Assembly (NCBI GenBank): GCA_965116215.1
Contig: OZ220494.1
Location: forward strand, 992,001 to 1,056,000
Direction: 5' to 3'
DNA from: CBDBKL01 sp965116215
Lineage (GTDB): Bacteria > Bdellovibrionota > Bdellovibrionia > Bdellovibrionales > JAKFYE01
DNA: 64,000 nt
The position numbers and the translations under genes are program-made. Below the pieces are notes generated by a model that was not told where the DNA came from, made no database searches, and saw only the letters and a program-made list of their open reading frames with translations. Positions 25,946 to 35,058 of the stretch are shown here, piece after piece (the first letter of the stretch is position 1; the number at the start of each line of letters is the position of its first letter).

Positions 25946-26131
25946 ATAGAATCAAATAGACTCGTATTTTATAGCTGAGAAAGAAAAATAAAGAATAAAA
26001 AGTCTTTGATGACTCCGTTTGTTTATTATGTAAAGAATAGGCCCCAAGTGGCCAAGCAATATTTGAAGACTGAAAGGATTTGAGCAAGGGAAAGTCATTC
26101 TAAAAAATGGTGATGTTTTAGTGGAGGAATA

Positions 26132-27415
26132 GTGGACATATTTCAAAAAACAAAGGGACTAGGGCTAGTTAAGATGTTGAAACAAGCCAATCTATACCCT
26201 TTCTTCCGCACCCTAGAGGGTAGTTCTGGAAACAACGTCCTCTTTCAAGATCAGTCCTTAGTGATGATGAGTTCAAACAACTATTTGGGCCTGACACATG
26301 ATCCCCGTGTCCAAGAGGCCTCTATCACAGCCATTCGAAAGTGGGGCACAGGTTGCACAGGATCTCGTTTTCTCAATGGTAATTTAAAACTACATGAAGA
26401 TTTAGAGAACGAACTTAAAAGTTGGCTAGGTGTCGAAGACGTTATGGTCTATGCCAGTGGCTTTTTGGCCAATCAAGGAGCTATAGCAGCTATTACAGAA
26501 AAGGGAGACTATATATTCAGTGATAAAGAAAACCACGCTTGTATTATTGAGGGGTGCCGCACCTCTCAAGGAACTTGTGTCGTCTACAAACATAATGACA
26601 TGGAAGACCTCGAAAAAAAACTCCAAGAGGTCCCCTTAGACGCTGGTAAAATTATCATCGCTGATGGCATCTTTAGTATGACAGGACGAATTGCCAAATT
26701 TGATCAAATCTATGAACTTGCTAAAAAATACAATGCTCGGACATATATTGACGACGCTCATGGTCTGGGTGTCATTGGAAAAGGAGGACGAGGAACAGCC
26801 AGTTACTTTGGCAAAGAGGCTGATATTATCATGGGGACTTTTTCCAAAACCTTTGCCAGCCAAGGTGGCTTTATCGCCTCTCATAGACAAATCTGTGAGT
26901 GGCTACGAGTGAAGGCCAGAACATTTATGTTCTCTGCAGCTCTTGCACCAGCTGCTGCAGCTGCCGCTCTAAAAGCCCTTCAGATTTTAAGAGATGAACC
27001 AGAGATTGTAGATTGCGTACAAAAAAATGCCCTCTATCTTAAAAAAGGATTTGAGGCTGCGGGCTTAAATACAATGGGCACAGAGACATGTGTCATCCCT
27101 GTATTTATTGGAAGTGATGAAATGTCTTTTCTCATCTGTCAACAACTTCTAAAGGCGGGTATCTTTACCACACCCGTTCCCTATCCAGCTGTACCAAAGG
27201 GACATGCGATTATACGCTGCTCAGTAATGGCTACTCACACACAAGAAGATTTGAATCGTGCCATAGAGGCTTTTGCGAACTTAGCTCCTACGATTAAAGA
27301 AGCCAATAATAATGTGAATAAAACACCTCTGATAGATATGTTAGATTTAAAAGACCCCCCCCAACACTCTGTTGCCGCAAGTCGATTGGATGCCGCCAAA
27401 AAACAAGAGATTTAA
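26132..27415 (+). CDS. Alpha-oxoamine synthase, serine-palmitoyltransferase-like
   Basis: 427 residues; GTG start supported by GGAGG five bases ahead. It is a fold-type I PLP enzyme that condenses an amino acid with an acyl-CoA. Visible parts are MMSSNNYLGL (about 46-55), GTGCTGSRFLNG (about 71-82), HACIIEGC, IIADGIFSMTGRIA (about 166-179), DDAHGLGVIG (about 199-208) and the Schiff-base Lys in GTFSKTFAS (about 231-239). Closest choices are serine palmitoyltransferase, KBL or BioF. The C-terminal extension and lack of neighbouring bio or tdh genes favour sphingolipid synthesis, known in Bdellovibrio relatives. It precedes a secreted protein by 16 bases, which may take part in the same lipid pathway. 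Confidence 0.85.
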   Translation: MDIFQKTKGLGLVKMLKQANLYPFFRTLEGSSGNNVLFQDQSLVMMSSNNYLGLTHDPRVQEASITAIRKWGTGCTGSRFLNGNLKLHEDLENELKSWLGVEDVMVYASGFLANQGAIAAITEKGDYIFSDKENHACIIEGCRTSQGTCVVYKHNDMEDLEKKLQEVPLDAGKIIIADGIFSMTGRIAKFDQIYELAKKYNARTYIDDAHGLGVIGKGGRGTASYFGKEADIIMGTFSKTFASQGGFIASHRQICEWLRVKARTFMFSAALAPAAAAAALKALQILRDEPEIVDCVQKNALYLKKGFEAAGLNTMGTETCVIPVFIGSDEMSFLICQQLLKAGIFTTPVPYPAVPKGHAIIRCSVMATHTQEDLNRAIEAFANLAPTIKEANNNVNKTPLIDMLDLKDPPQHSVAASRLDAAKKQEI

Positions 27416-27431
27416 AGTTAGGGTGTAAACA

Positions 27432-28217
27432 ATGAGAAAAAAACCCCTAAAGCATTTTCCCACCTGTACTCTTCTGGCCTTCTCTCTGCTGTTTATAACA
27501 AAAACCTCATGGACCTTTCCTAAATATTTATCTGATTACTTTATTCAGAGACACACCCCACTTCTCAATAAAGACGCTTGGCAAAAGTATGTGAGAGACA
27601 ATAAAAAACTCTTCCCTCCTATAGAGAATAAAAGCCAAATAGACGTAGTGATTCAAAAAGAGAAAGTATCATTTAAAGACAATAAAGAGAAAACCCTAAG
27701 TATTGACGTCAGCTCAAGACAATTTTTTATCCCTGTACCATTGGAAAAAGCTAAGGAAACCCTTAGCAAACCTAGTCTCTTTCAACACATGTATGGACTA
27801 GATGGTCCCTCACAAGTAGGTACACCTGAGTACGAAAAAAAAGGGGGGTTCTCCATTCAATTTCAGGCACATATTATTAAAACACTCCCGATTATCCCTG
27901 ACCAAGACTACATACTGAGCTACAAATGGAGTCAGGATAAGGGGCTCTGGTTTCAACATGTCACTCAAGTGAAAGAGGCCTCTCCATTTGCCTTAAGAAG
28001 CACCCTTATTGTGCTGGAACCTTATCAACAGGGGACTCTCGTTCGAGAAGTTGGAATTGTTTATTTGAAAAGCGCACTTTTAAAAGCCCTAGGAGGTCCC
28101 ATTCGTTCAATGCTAAAAAGTGAACTAAAAAAATTGAGTAAAAGCTTCAAATGCACCGTCACTTCAACAGATCATCTTAGCAAAGACATCGCTAAGAAGT
28201 GTTGGGAAAAGCTATAA
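27432..28217 (+). CDS. Secreted protein, possible START/SRPBCC-like fold
   Basis: 261 residues, with a signal sequence (about residues 12-33, ending TSWTFP). The mature part contains a segment reading SRQFFIPVPLEKAKETLSKP (about 97-116), then YILSYKWSQDKGLW and LREVGIVYLKSALLKALGG. Such alternating strands followed by an amphipathic C-terminal helix resemble lipid-binding START/SRPBCC proteins, but the match is by eye only. It lies 16 bases after the serine-palmitoyltransferase-like gene and is probably co-transcribed. Transfer of a sphingolipid precursor in the periplasm is an inference. A short frame overlapping its 3' end (28199-28399) is not counted. Confidence 0.55.
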   Translation: MRKKPLKHFPTCTLLAFSLLFITKTSWTFPKYLSDYFIQRHTPLLNKDAWQKYVRDNKKLFPPIENKSQIDVVIQKEKVSFKDNKEKTLSIDVSSRQFFIPVPLEKAKETLSKPSLFQHMYGLDGPSQVGTPEYEKKGGFSIQFQAHIIKTLPIIPDQDYILSYKWSQDKGLWFQHVTQVKEASPFALRSTLIVLEPYQQGTLVREVGIVYLKSALLKALGGPIRSMLKSELKKLSKSFKCTVTSTDHLSKDIAKKCWEKL

Positions 28218-28458
28218 AGACCGTTTTAATAAACACACATTGCAGTGACTTGGACTCTCAACTTCTAGTCAACAGCTTTGAAAAAACTTTTGGGCACAAC
28301 CACCCTATGCTTTATAGTAGACTTCAGAAATTCTACGCTAAACCACCGGACCCTGCGTTTTCCTTGCACACATTTTCAACCAATAAAGAGCTGACTTAGA
28401 CTATTTTTTAGCGCATCGCATCTTCCACTATCTATTTGAAAAAATGGAAGATATCACT

Positions 28459-28737
28459 TCATTCTATCTCAAAGGGTTTGGGGGAGATGGACTCTGGCCT
28501 GCCTGTTGTATCATAGGCTTCATCGCCCACGGGTAAGAGGGCTAAATTTCTAGCTCTCTTTACAGCGTTCTTCATTCCTTTCTGCTGTGGATAACTCAGT
28601 TTATTTAATCTTGCTGGAGTCAGTTTCCCCCCCTCGGTCAAAAATCGGTAAAGGGTGGTTACCTCCTTATAGTCAAATTTAAAATCTGCAGGATATGTCG
28701 ATCGAAACTTAGATCTAAACTTAGTTTTTTTAAACAT
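28459..28737 (-). CDS. rpsR: 30S ribosomal protein S18
   Basis: 92 residues with the S18 core FKFDYKEVTTLYRFLTEGGKLTPARL (split about 18-43) and KGMKNAVKRARNLALLP (about 54-70). S18 binds 16S rRNA next to S6 on the platform. In most bacteria rpsR lies between rpsF and rplI; here it stands alone, divergent from rpmB. The C-terminal tail after ALLP is about 22 residues longer than usual and acidic. Either the S6 operon is split in this lineage or this is an extra copy. Confidence 0.9.
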   Translation of the reverse strand: MFKKTKFRSKFRSTYPADFKFDYKEVTTLYRFLTEGGKLTPARLNKLSYPQQKGMKNAVKRARNLALLPVGDEAYDTTGRPESISPKPFEIE

Positions 28738-28947
28738 TTATACCTTCTCTTCCCTATTCTCCAGTATAGATTCTATTTATAGGACTTAAATTACAACATA
28801 CTTTAAGGATTACTTTTCTACCCTATTTTCCCAATACTCCCAAATAGAAAAATATATTAAGATATCCTATATAATCTATTTTCAAGTTGCCAACAAGGCC
28901 CTTTTTCTCCTATAGGTAAAAGGCACTAGATCTATGGGAGGACTTCT

Positions 28948-29268
28948 ATGGCACGTTGTGAATTAACTGGGAAAAGCCCTATGTCCGCTCATTTAGTGAG
29001 TCACTCGAATATCAAAATCAAAACACGCCATTTGCCTAATATCCAACCCAAACATCTCTTTAGTCGAGTTTTAGGCTCTTCTGTAATGCTAAAAGTAGCT
29101 ACAACAACAATCCGCCATATCGAACATGTCGGGGGATTTGACACATTTATTTTGAGACAAGATGATAAAAACCTTTCCAAAAAGGCTCAGGCCGTTAAAA
29201 AACAAATTCGCAAAAAGTTATCTCGTCCTCCAAAAATGAAAAACTCATCAAGGAAATCATCATCATGA
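28948..29268 (+). CDS. rpmB: 50S ribosomal protein L28
   Basis: 106 residues. MARCELTGKSPMSAHLVSHS and the RHLPN-like segment, GSSVMLKVATTTIRHIEHVGGFD, are the alphaproteobacterial/Bdellovibrio style of L28, with a longer C-terminus than the 78-residue enterobacterial form. There is only one Cys, so it is the zinc-free type. GGGAGGA lies 8 bases ahead. The stop overlaps the next ribosomal gene by four bases (ATGA), giving an L28-L24 pair. Confidence 0.93.
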   Translation: MARCELTGKSPMSAHLVSHSNIKIKTRHLPNIQPKHLFSRVLGSSVMLKVATTTIRHIEHVGGFDTFILRQDDKNLSKKAQAVKKQIRKKLSRPPKMKNSSRKSSS

Positions 29269-29489
29269 AGCTAAAAATTAGAGTTGGAGACACTGTTAAA
29301 GTCATTGCTGGTGCCGAGAAAGGAAAATCTGGCTCTGTTTTACACATAGACACCCAGAAACTAAAAATCAAAGTTCAAGGGGTCCGCATTCAAACAAAAC
29401 ATGACAAAAAAGATGGGCTTAAAAAGGCAGAAGGTTTTATTGACTACTCGAATGTAAAACTTCTCTCCTCTAAGGCCAAGTCTGTTTAG
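29265..29489 (+). CDS. rplX: 50S ribosomal protein L24 (short form)
   Basis: 74 residues, against about 100 usually. The KOW domain is clear: IRVGDTVKVIAGAEKGKSGSV (6-26), then VQGVRIQTKH, and a C-terminal KKAEGFIDYSNVKLLS. L24 starts assembly of the large subunit by binding the 5' part of 23S rRNA. Genes for L24 are normally in the spc operon; here it is coupled (ATGA overlap) to rpmB. The missing C-terminal 30 residues are the peripheral part. It may be the only L24 (relocated) or a second paralogue; the window cannot tell. Confidence 0.88.
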   Translation: MKLKIRVGDTVKVIAGAEKGKSGSVLHIDTQKLKIKVQGVRIQTKHDKKDGLKKAEGFIDYSNVKLLSSKAKSV

Positions 29490-29506
29490 AATATGGCGTT
29501 CTCATC

Positions 29507-30109
29507 TTACCAAATACATTTGTATGAAAACAGACTCCGTTTAAACCGGTCTTTTTCCGTAATGCGTTCTTGACTTGCTGGAAGAGATGCAAGTATTTCA
29601 CGGCTTTTTCTCTTCCATACATCGTCATTATTATACCTTATAAAGTTTTTCATTCGACAATAGGTCCGCAGGTGAAAAGATGTATACCACCCGTATTTAT
29701 CACCAAAATCTTCTTCTTCTACCTTATAATTAACCCACTGAATCTCAGCCAACACTTCTATACTATCCCAAAAAAATTGATGGATTTCAGATTTTGAAAA
29801 CAAAACCTTCTGACATTTTAAAGATATGGCAGCAAAATCTCTCATAAAAAGATCAATATTTTCAAAAAGAGCCCCACAGGCCCCCTGAGAATTCCCCTCT
29901 TTACATTGCTTGACTGCCTTTTTATATCCAGAGTTTTTCAGATATTTCTTTTTCTGATCGAGATACAAAAAGCCCTTTTGTGATTCTTTTAATAAATCAT
30001 ATTGTGAATCACAAGTTGAATAAGGGGGGCTCACTAAAAAAATAAGTCCAACAGCAAAAATTAAACAAAAACCAACAACCATCCAACGTGGTAGATTATG
30101 AACAGACAT
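29507..30109 (-). CDS. Membrane-anchored protein, unknown
   Basis: 200 residues with one N-terminal transmembrane helix (about 10-28, VVGFCLIFAVGLIFLV) and a long periplasmic domain that is helical and Cys-containing (about 8 cysteines, including CKEG and CGAL), possibly disulfide-rich. I do not recognise it. It sits head to tail with the secreted gene 30117-30608 (7-base gap, same strand), so both belong to one operon and may act on one envelope process. It converges with rplX 17 bases away. Confidence 0.6.
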   Translation of the reverse strand: MSVHNLPRWMVVGFCLIFAVGLIFLVSPPYSTCDSQYDLLKESQKGFLYLDQKKKYLKNSGYKKAVKQCKEGNSQGACGALFENIDLFMRDFAAISLKCQKVLFSKSEIHQFFWDSIEVLAEIQWVNYKVEEEDFGDKYGWYTSFHLRTYCRMKNFIRYNNDDVWKRKSREILASLPASQERITEKDRFKRSLFSYKCIW

Positions 30110-30116
30110 ATCCTCC

Positions 30117-30608
30117 CTATCTTACTCGGACACCACAATTAAAATATGTTTTACTCAATGGATTCTTTGGCTTCCATGAAGATTGAACCCAAGTGGACTT
30201 ATCACCTCTACAAAAAAAGATTTTAAATCGAGCGTTTAATCTATACATTCTAGGAAGATTTGTGATTTGATGATACATTTTCTTTAACGCCTGATTTCTA
30301 TCCAAATATGTTGTTCTTGCCACAACAATAGAATCTTCAATGCTCTCTAAAACTCGATCTAAATGTCTATGGCTCATCCTATCTTTCGCAAATTCTCTGC
30401 GATGAGAGCTGACTTCAACATTTAAACGTAAAAGATTTTCAGTGATTTTAGCTTCATTTCCATCAACCAATGAAGAATGTAGCTCACTTGCCGAACGAAT
30501 TAATTGAATCAATTTTTTTGAAACATTTGACTCCAATACAATTCTTTTGGACGCATGACCCTCAAAGGACAACAAAACACTAAAAATAAAAAGTCTAAGA
30601 AGCATCAT
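30117..30608 (-). CDS. Secreted helical protein, unknown
   Basis: 163 residues with a signal peptide (MMLLRLFIFSVLLSFEGHAS). Residues 25-130 are predominantly helical and heptad-like, without cysteines, and the last 30 are beta or loop rich with two Cys. The family is not recognised. It is the first gene of a two-gene minus-strand operon, with the membrane-anchored protein 7 bases after its stop. A periplasmic chaperone or adaptor is one possibility but is unsupported. Confidence 0.55.
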   Translation of the reverse strand: MMLLRLFIFSVLLSFEGHASKRIVLESNVSKKLIQLIRSASELHSSLVDGNEAKITENLLRLNVEVSSHRREFAKDRMSHRHLDRVLESIEDSIVVARTTYLDRNQALKKMYHQITNLPRMYRLNARFKIFFCRGDKSTWVQSSWKPKNPLSKTYFNCGVRVR

Positions 30609-30926
30609 CTCTGACCCCTAATATAAGCATAAAAAAACAACCCTCTTCAGAAAAATCTTATCCTAAATAAGCTTTTATACCCTTTTTCTCACTTCATCAC
30701 CCTCAGCCTCACTCATAATCTTTGTCATAAAATAGAGATATTAATGTGTCGCATTAAGACTTAAGTTATAGCCTCAAATTGACGACCCGCCCCCTAATTT
30801 ATGGACTTTCCTTCTACTCTAAACCCTATACTATAGATCGACCATACCGACACATTGATATCTTACCCAAAATAGGTATCCACAATGATTGACTGTTATC
30901 AAGTGGTGTCTGAATGTTTTTTGAAC
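30609..30926. other. Intergenic region, nothing recognised
   Basis: 318 AT-rich bases between the secreted operon and tRNA-Pro. It must contain both promoters, but no well-formed -35/-10 pair or hairpin could be singled out. Confidence 0.4.
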
Positions 30927-31003
<77 letters not shown>

Positions 31004-31128
31004 CCTTTAAATATGTTCTGCCTTTATAAAAGGCACATTATTTTAGACCTTGATTTTCTAAAAAAACATTTGCATTCTCCGTCATCTATCGGTTTCATGA
31101 ACATGTTGTTATAAATAAGGAGGAACTT

Positions 31129-32091
31129 ATGAAATATCTATTAACAGCATTTGCAACAATTTTGGTAACTAGCGTTTCATACGCTGACACCAAAGTTGGC
31201 GGTTTCGTAGATGCACAATTTCAATATATGGGTAATCAAGGTGAAGATGCTGCTACAAGAACATTTCTAGTAAATGATGGTGCTCTTTACTTTAGTCACG
31301 GAGCTGGAAACTCCTCTGTCATGGTTGACGTTCCCTTTGCCATTTCTTCAGACGGTAAGTCTTCATATGGAGGAATGCACAGTCAGGCTTATGTTTCCCA
31401 TAGAGTGGGAGATGTGACCTTGAGCCTTGGAAAAATGGATTCATTCTACGGATTTGAGTCGAATGATTCTGTACAAAATACATTTGCGAATGACACGGGT
31501 TTAGCCTATGCGCTTTCCCCTCAAGGCCATTTAGGAATGGCTGCTCAGTACGCATCAGCAGGAGGTGTGGGTTTGAACCTTGTTGTAGCTCAAGAGCACT
31601 ACTTCTTACCTGAACCAACTCCACCTGCCGCAGGACAAGCCGACACAGCAGATGATGCACCTGATGAAAAGAATATGGAATACGGCGCAGAACTTACCTA
31701 CGCTGCTGATATGTGGAATATTTCTGCCGGATATTTTATGGGTACGGAATCTAAGTCATACATGGAAGCTAAGCTAGGTGTTAACATGGGCCAATTAGAT
31801 GTCATCCTTGGTTACAATACAAGAGACCTAAAGATGGAAGAAAAGGCCAATGTGATGTTTGCTAACCTTGGGTATGCCATCAACGATGAATCAAGTCTGG
31901 CATTTCGAGGAGAAATGGCAAAAAACAATGGCAATCACTCCGAAATGCAGCTCACTTTTGGACCATCTCATAAGTACTCTTCCAATTTAACCATCAGAGC
32001 TGACTTTACTTACAACTCTGTTGAAAAACAAAAGGGTGATGAAAAAGTGAATAGTAACTCTGTCTTACTAGCGGGTGTTTACTCTCTATAA
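31129..32091 (+). CDS. Outer-membrane beta-barrel porin
   Basis: 320 residues. Signal peptide MKYLLTAFATILVTSVSYA, mature start DTKVGGFVDAQFQYMG. Repeated amphipathic strands end in VNSNSVLLAGVYSL. Loops are Asp/Glu/Asn rich (for example the Pro/Ala/Asp loop near residue 165-180). Codon usage is cleaner than in its neighbours (more GC3) and the AGGAGG ribosome site is strong, both signs of high expression. It resembles the major outer-membrane porins of Bdellovibrio relatives. A strong terminator follows directly, so it is a single-gene, highly expressed unit. Confidence 0.8.
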   Translation: MKYLLTAFATILVTSVSYADTKVGGFVDAQFQYMGNQGEDAATRTFLVNDGALYFSHGAGNSSVMVDVPFAISSDGKSSYGGMHSQAYVSHRVGDVTLSLGKMDSFYGFESNDSVQNTFANDTGLAYALSPQGHLGMAAQYASAGGVGLNLVVAQEHYFLPEPTPPAAGQADTADDAPDEKNMEYGAELTYAADMWNISAGYFMGTESKSYMEAKLGVNMGQLDVILGYNTRDLKMEEKANVMFANLGYAINDESSLAFRGEMAKNNGNHSEMQLTFGPSHKYSSNLTIRADFTYNSVEKQKGDEKVNSNSVLLAGVYSL

Positions 32092-32122
32092 ACGAGTTCA
32101 CTTTATTCTTTGAAAATCCTAT

Positions 32123-32152
32123 GGGCGTGTATCAAGTGCACGCCCTTTTTTT
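32123..32152 (+). terminator. Intrinsic terminator of the porin gene
   Basis: GGGCGTG pairs perfectly with CACGCCC (32139-32145) around a 9-base loop, followed by seven Ts (32146-32152). A classic Rho-independent terminator 32 bases after the stop. Confidence 0.92.
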
Positions 32153-32226
32153 AACACAATCAAAATCTCAAGCTCCCATACTTTAGAACACAAAAGTTTT
32201 CAAGCGGACTAGCCGATACACCTTAT

Positions 32227-32928
32227 ATGGGAAAAATACTTGTTGTTGATGAATCCAATCTACTCAAAGACACTTTGATCACATTTCTTAAAGATTCCTA
32301 CGAGACAAAACTCTCTAATATCTTACCCTCTCTTCATGAAGTCAGATTTTTTCAACCTGCTATCATTATTTTAAATGTCGATAAAATTTATAAGACTTCA
32401 AAATGGATTCGCCAAATCCGCTCTACTGTAGAACTTTCCAATGTTGGCGTATTGTTCATCACTCCACATAGCTCGTCTCAAATACAAGAACTTATTTATA
32501 ATGCTCAAGCTGATGGATTTCTTTCTTTACCTCTAGACTTCTCAGAGTTTTTTTGGAAAATAAAGAGTCTTGAGCGAAGGGTTTTAGACACTTTCAACAC
32601 AACCCCTGAATACACACTCAATGAACTCAAGCTAGTTCCCAATGAACGCTATTTAGATACACCCCAAGGACGGATTAAATTGCTCCCTATTCACACTAGC
32701 CTTCTGCACGCTTTTTTTAAAAACCCGGGTAAGCCTCTTTCAAGATCTTGGCTAAAACTAAATGTCTGGTCATCACAGAACATATCTTTTAGATCGATTG
32801 ACGCACAAATTTCTAAATTAAAAAAACTTAATCCTTTAATCGCAAAGCATATTGAAAGTCTTTACGGCAATGGCTACCTCTGGGTCACTGAATCTGAAAA
32901 TATTAAAAAAGTATCAGGAGACGAATAA
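32227..32928 (+). CDS. Response regulator with degenerate receiver and winged-helix DNA-binding domain
   Basis: 233 residues. Residues 1-115 have the receiver fold (KILVVDES start, IIILNVDK at strand 3, GVLFITPHSS at strand 4). The phospho-acceptor Asp is replaced by Asn50, and the conserved Lys of strand 5 is gone (GFLSLPLDF), so phosphorylation is unlikely. Residues 130-225 are an OmpR/PhoB-type winged helix (PQGRIKLLPIHTSLLHAFFKNPGKPLSRSWL...SIDAQISKLKKL...LYGNGYLW). It probably acts as a constitutive or ligand-controlled DNA-binding protein. No histidine kinase is next to it. Confidence 0.85.
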   Translation: MGKILVVDESNLLKDTLITFLKDSYETKLSNILPSLHEVRFFQPAIIILNVDKIYKTSKWIRQIRSTVELSNVGVLFITPHSSSQIQELIYNAQADGFLSLPLDFSEFFWKIKSLERRVLDTFNTTPEYTLNELKLVPNERYLDTPQGRIKLLPIHTSLLHAFFKNPGKPLSRSWLKLNVWSSQNISFRSIDAQISKLKKLNPLIAKHIESLYGNGYLWVTESENIKKVSGDE

Positions 32929-33004
32929 AAGAGAACCTTTAAGACAAAACCTCTCTTAATAAAGCACAGGAGGGCGTACGGCCAAATTCTAAAGCCAATA
33001 AGCT

Positions 33005-34048
33005 CTATTGATAACAGGAATATTGAAGACGAACTTTACGTCCTGGACTTAGTGGGGGGCTAAATATAATTTTATCACCTGACACTGTAGTTGCAATATT
33101 CTCAGAACGACCTCTTACTGGCACTATATTCACTTGAACTTCATCATTTATAGGACGACAAGCTAGGAGCAAAGAACCTGTATGCTGAACAGTCACATCG
33201 CCAATACTCTCAAGCTGACGCCCATAATCATTAGCGCAAATATCACCAACAATACCACCAGTACGACGTGCTAGATCTGAGTAAATGGTATCGTAATAAC
33301 CTTGAGCATCACCCTGTTGTCTCTGTTGTTCCAAACATGTGGTGTCCTGATTTTGTATGACGATACTGTGTACGGTCAATGCCTTCTGAAATGACCAAGT
33401 GCCATTGACAATATTAATTAAATCCTGGCCATAATCCTTACCCTTTTCTAGAGGATAATTTTGATGATGTCCTCCACTACTACGCTCACTTTCATCAGAG
33501 AGAATAATGACACCAAGATGTTTGGCCCCCTCTCTTATAAATGGACGAGCTACACGCTTTTCAATAGCCCTTATAGCTGCATAAATACCTCTCTCATCAC
33601 CGGAACCTATTTCTGGTCTCCTTACTGTATTTCTAAATAATGTTTCTGCATTACGAAATGTTTTATCTAAAAAGTATTTTCCTGGAGAAAAGGGGATAAG
33701 ATTTCCACCTTTTGTCTCTTCTACATTAGAAGACATATCTGTTGTCACCATTCCGATTCTCCAATTCAAAGCAGATATAGAGGAAATAAAGTTGGGAAAG
33801 CGATTAGCCATACTGGCTTGCTCTCTAGCCATTGAAGGTGAATTATCAATAACAAAGAGGAGGTCCACATCTAAGTCTTCATCCCTAATTGTCACTTCAT
33901 AATCAAAAAGATCCACCCCATTAACAGATTCGCACTCTGCCTGATTAAATCCTTGGCATTTTGGCCCAGGGGACTTAGTAAACTGTGTCTCTGTACAAGC
34001 TGGAAGAAACACTAGAATAAACAGATTATATAAAATCTTGCGTGTCAT
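33005..34048 (-). CDS. vWA-domain lipoprotein
   Basis: About 347 residues from ATG 34048 (MTRKILYNLFILVFLPAC), which gives a canonical lipoprotein signal; an ATG nine codons earlier is in frame. The lipobox is FLPAC, with Cys at residue 18. A von Willebrand A domain (about 55-290) opens with LLFVIDNSPSM (MIDAS) and has VIILSDESERSS, matching the layout of the lipoprotein at 22739-24007, including a final beta-rich module (INDEVQVNIVPVRGR). The two are paralogues, this one without the disordered tail. The role is likely surface or periplasmic ligand binding. Confidence 0.8.
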   Translation of the reverse strand: MTRKILYNLFILVFLPACTETQFTKSPGPKCQGFNQAECESVNGVDLFDYEVTIRDEDLDVDLLFVIDNSPSMAREQASMANRFPNFISSISALNWRIGMVTTDMSSNVEETKGGNLIPFSPGKYFLDKTFRNAETLFRNTVRRPEIGSGDERGIYAAIRAIEKRVARPFIREGAKHLGVIILSDESERSSGGHHQNYPLEKGKDYGQDLINIVNGTWSFQKALTVHSIVIQNQDTTCLEQQRQQGDAQGYYDTIYSDLARRTGGIVGDICANDYGRQLESIGDVTVQHTGSLLLACRPINDEVQVNIVPVRGRSENIATTVSGDKIIFSPPLSPGRKVRLQYSCYQ

Positions 34049-34446
34049 AATAACAATATCAAGTTCAATAAACATGCCATAAGTCTAAAAGCCTCTAATT
34101 CATTCACCTTTAACAATAAGGTAACTCTCATTCCATCCAATGTACTTATTATTGTCACCTGTATCTATTATTGTCATCAACTGATAATTTACGTCCAGTT
34201 CTATAAATCAAAACACCAAGTTGGTCTTATGTATTTTCCCCATGTTTAAAATAATTTTCAAGGCTATAGAACAAAAGATCCCAAAGGTCTAGAAAAGACC
34301 GATAAGCCGCTCCTTGCTTGAAAAATTATTGTAAAAACTAAACTTCCAAATAAGAAGAGCAGCTATAGGTCTATTGTCTAGATAAATGAGATTTTACATA
34401 TCTTGGCCACTTTTTATGGAAAGAACCCACAACTTATTCTCTCCCT
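34049..34446. other. Intergenic region with short direct repeat
   Basis: About 400 bases between divergent genes. The 11-mer TATTATTGTCA occurs twice (34147-34157 and 34166-34176), 19 bases apart, and could mark a protein-binding site. No gene or hairpin is seen. Confidence 0.4.
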
Positions 34447-34506
34447 TTGTCATCTCTTGTCCTATCTCTTTTGACACACAAGATGTTTCGAGATTCAATA
34501 CTCACT

Positions 34507-34947
34507 ATGAATAAAATCATAAAACTTTTAGGGACACTGACTTTAGGCTTTGGAATTCTTTTAATGACATTTTTTTACCGTGATGTGGCTCCCTTTTGGG
34601 GAGGGACCTCCACTGAAAGGCTCGCTTCTTTATGGCGTAGGGATATTGCCAAACTCATGTCTAATGAGAAATTACCTCAGGCCTGGTTTAATGTAAAAAC
34701 AGTTCGTCATATTCCAATGGGACAAACCCCTGAAAAATGGCTTAAAGAGGGAGTCTCCCCCTTAAAGCCAACAGGTGGCACGAAAAATTTTGAACTAGAA
34801 GTTCTCATCGATGCCATAACAGACAATGATGAACTAGGGGCAATGATCCAATATACTCTTATAGATACTTTATCTGGAAATACAATCTGGCAAATTGGAC
34901 GGACTTTAATGCTGGGAAAAGTCCATGACAAAAAAGAAGACTCCTAG
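34507..34947 (+). CDS. Membrane-anchored small protein, unknown
   Basis: 146 residues from the ATG at 34507 (MNKIIKLLGTLTLGFGILL), which gives a single N-terminal transmembrane helix; an ATG at 34447 is in frame but adds an unusual N-terminus. The periplasmic part (about 25-146) has mixed strands and helices and ends in IGRTLMLGKVHDKKEDS. I do not recognise a family. It is a single gene, convergent with hemB (111-base gap). Confidence 0.55.
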   Translation: MNKIIKLLGTLTLGFGILLMTFFYRDVAPFWGGTSTERLASLWRRDIAKLMSNEKLPQAWFNVKTVRHIPMGQTPEKWLKEGVSPLKPTGGTKNFELEVLIDAITDNDELGAMIQYTLIDTLSGNTIWQIGRTLMLGKVHDKKEDS

Positions 34948-35058
34948 GGTTCCTTCCCCTATCAAGAGTCTTAACTCAAAATCCAATAGGAATCCGTTAT
35001 CAAAAAACTCAACACTATAAACTTATTATATAGAGACTCTTAAGCTAAACACTTTACT

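Larger units (their letters stand above)
24906..26131. other. Non-coding block with tandem repeats
   Basis: About 1.2 kb without a believable gene. It contains a 212-bp tandem array (25219-25813), a 15-bp match (25931-25945) to the end of the transposase relic near 901, and the upstream region of the aminotransferase-class gene. Small frames at 25002-25193 and 25839-26087 have no supporting features. Confidence 0.6.

Noticed and set aside
25839..26087. 82-codon minus-strand frame upstream of the serine-palmitoyltransferase-like gene
   Set aside because: Lies in promoter DNA, no features, AT-rich noise.
28199..28399. 66-codon frame overlapping the 3' end of the secreted protein
   Set aside because: Overlaps a better gene, no start signal, no family feature.
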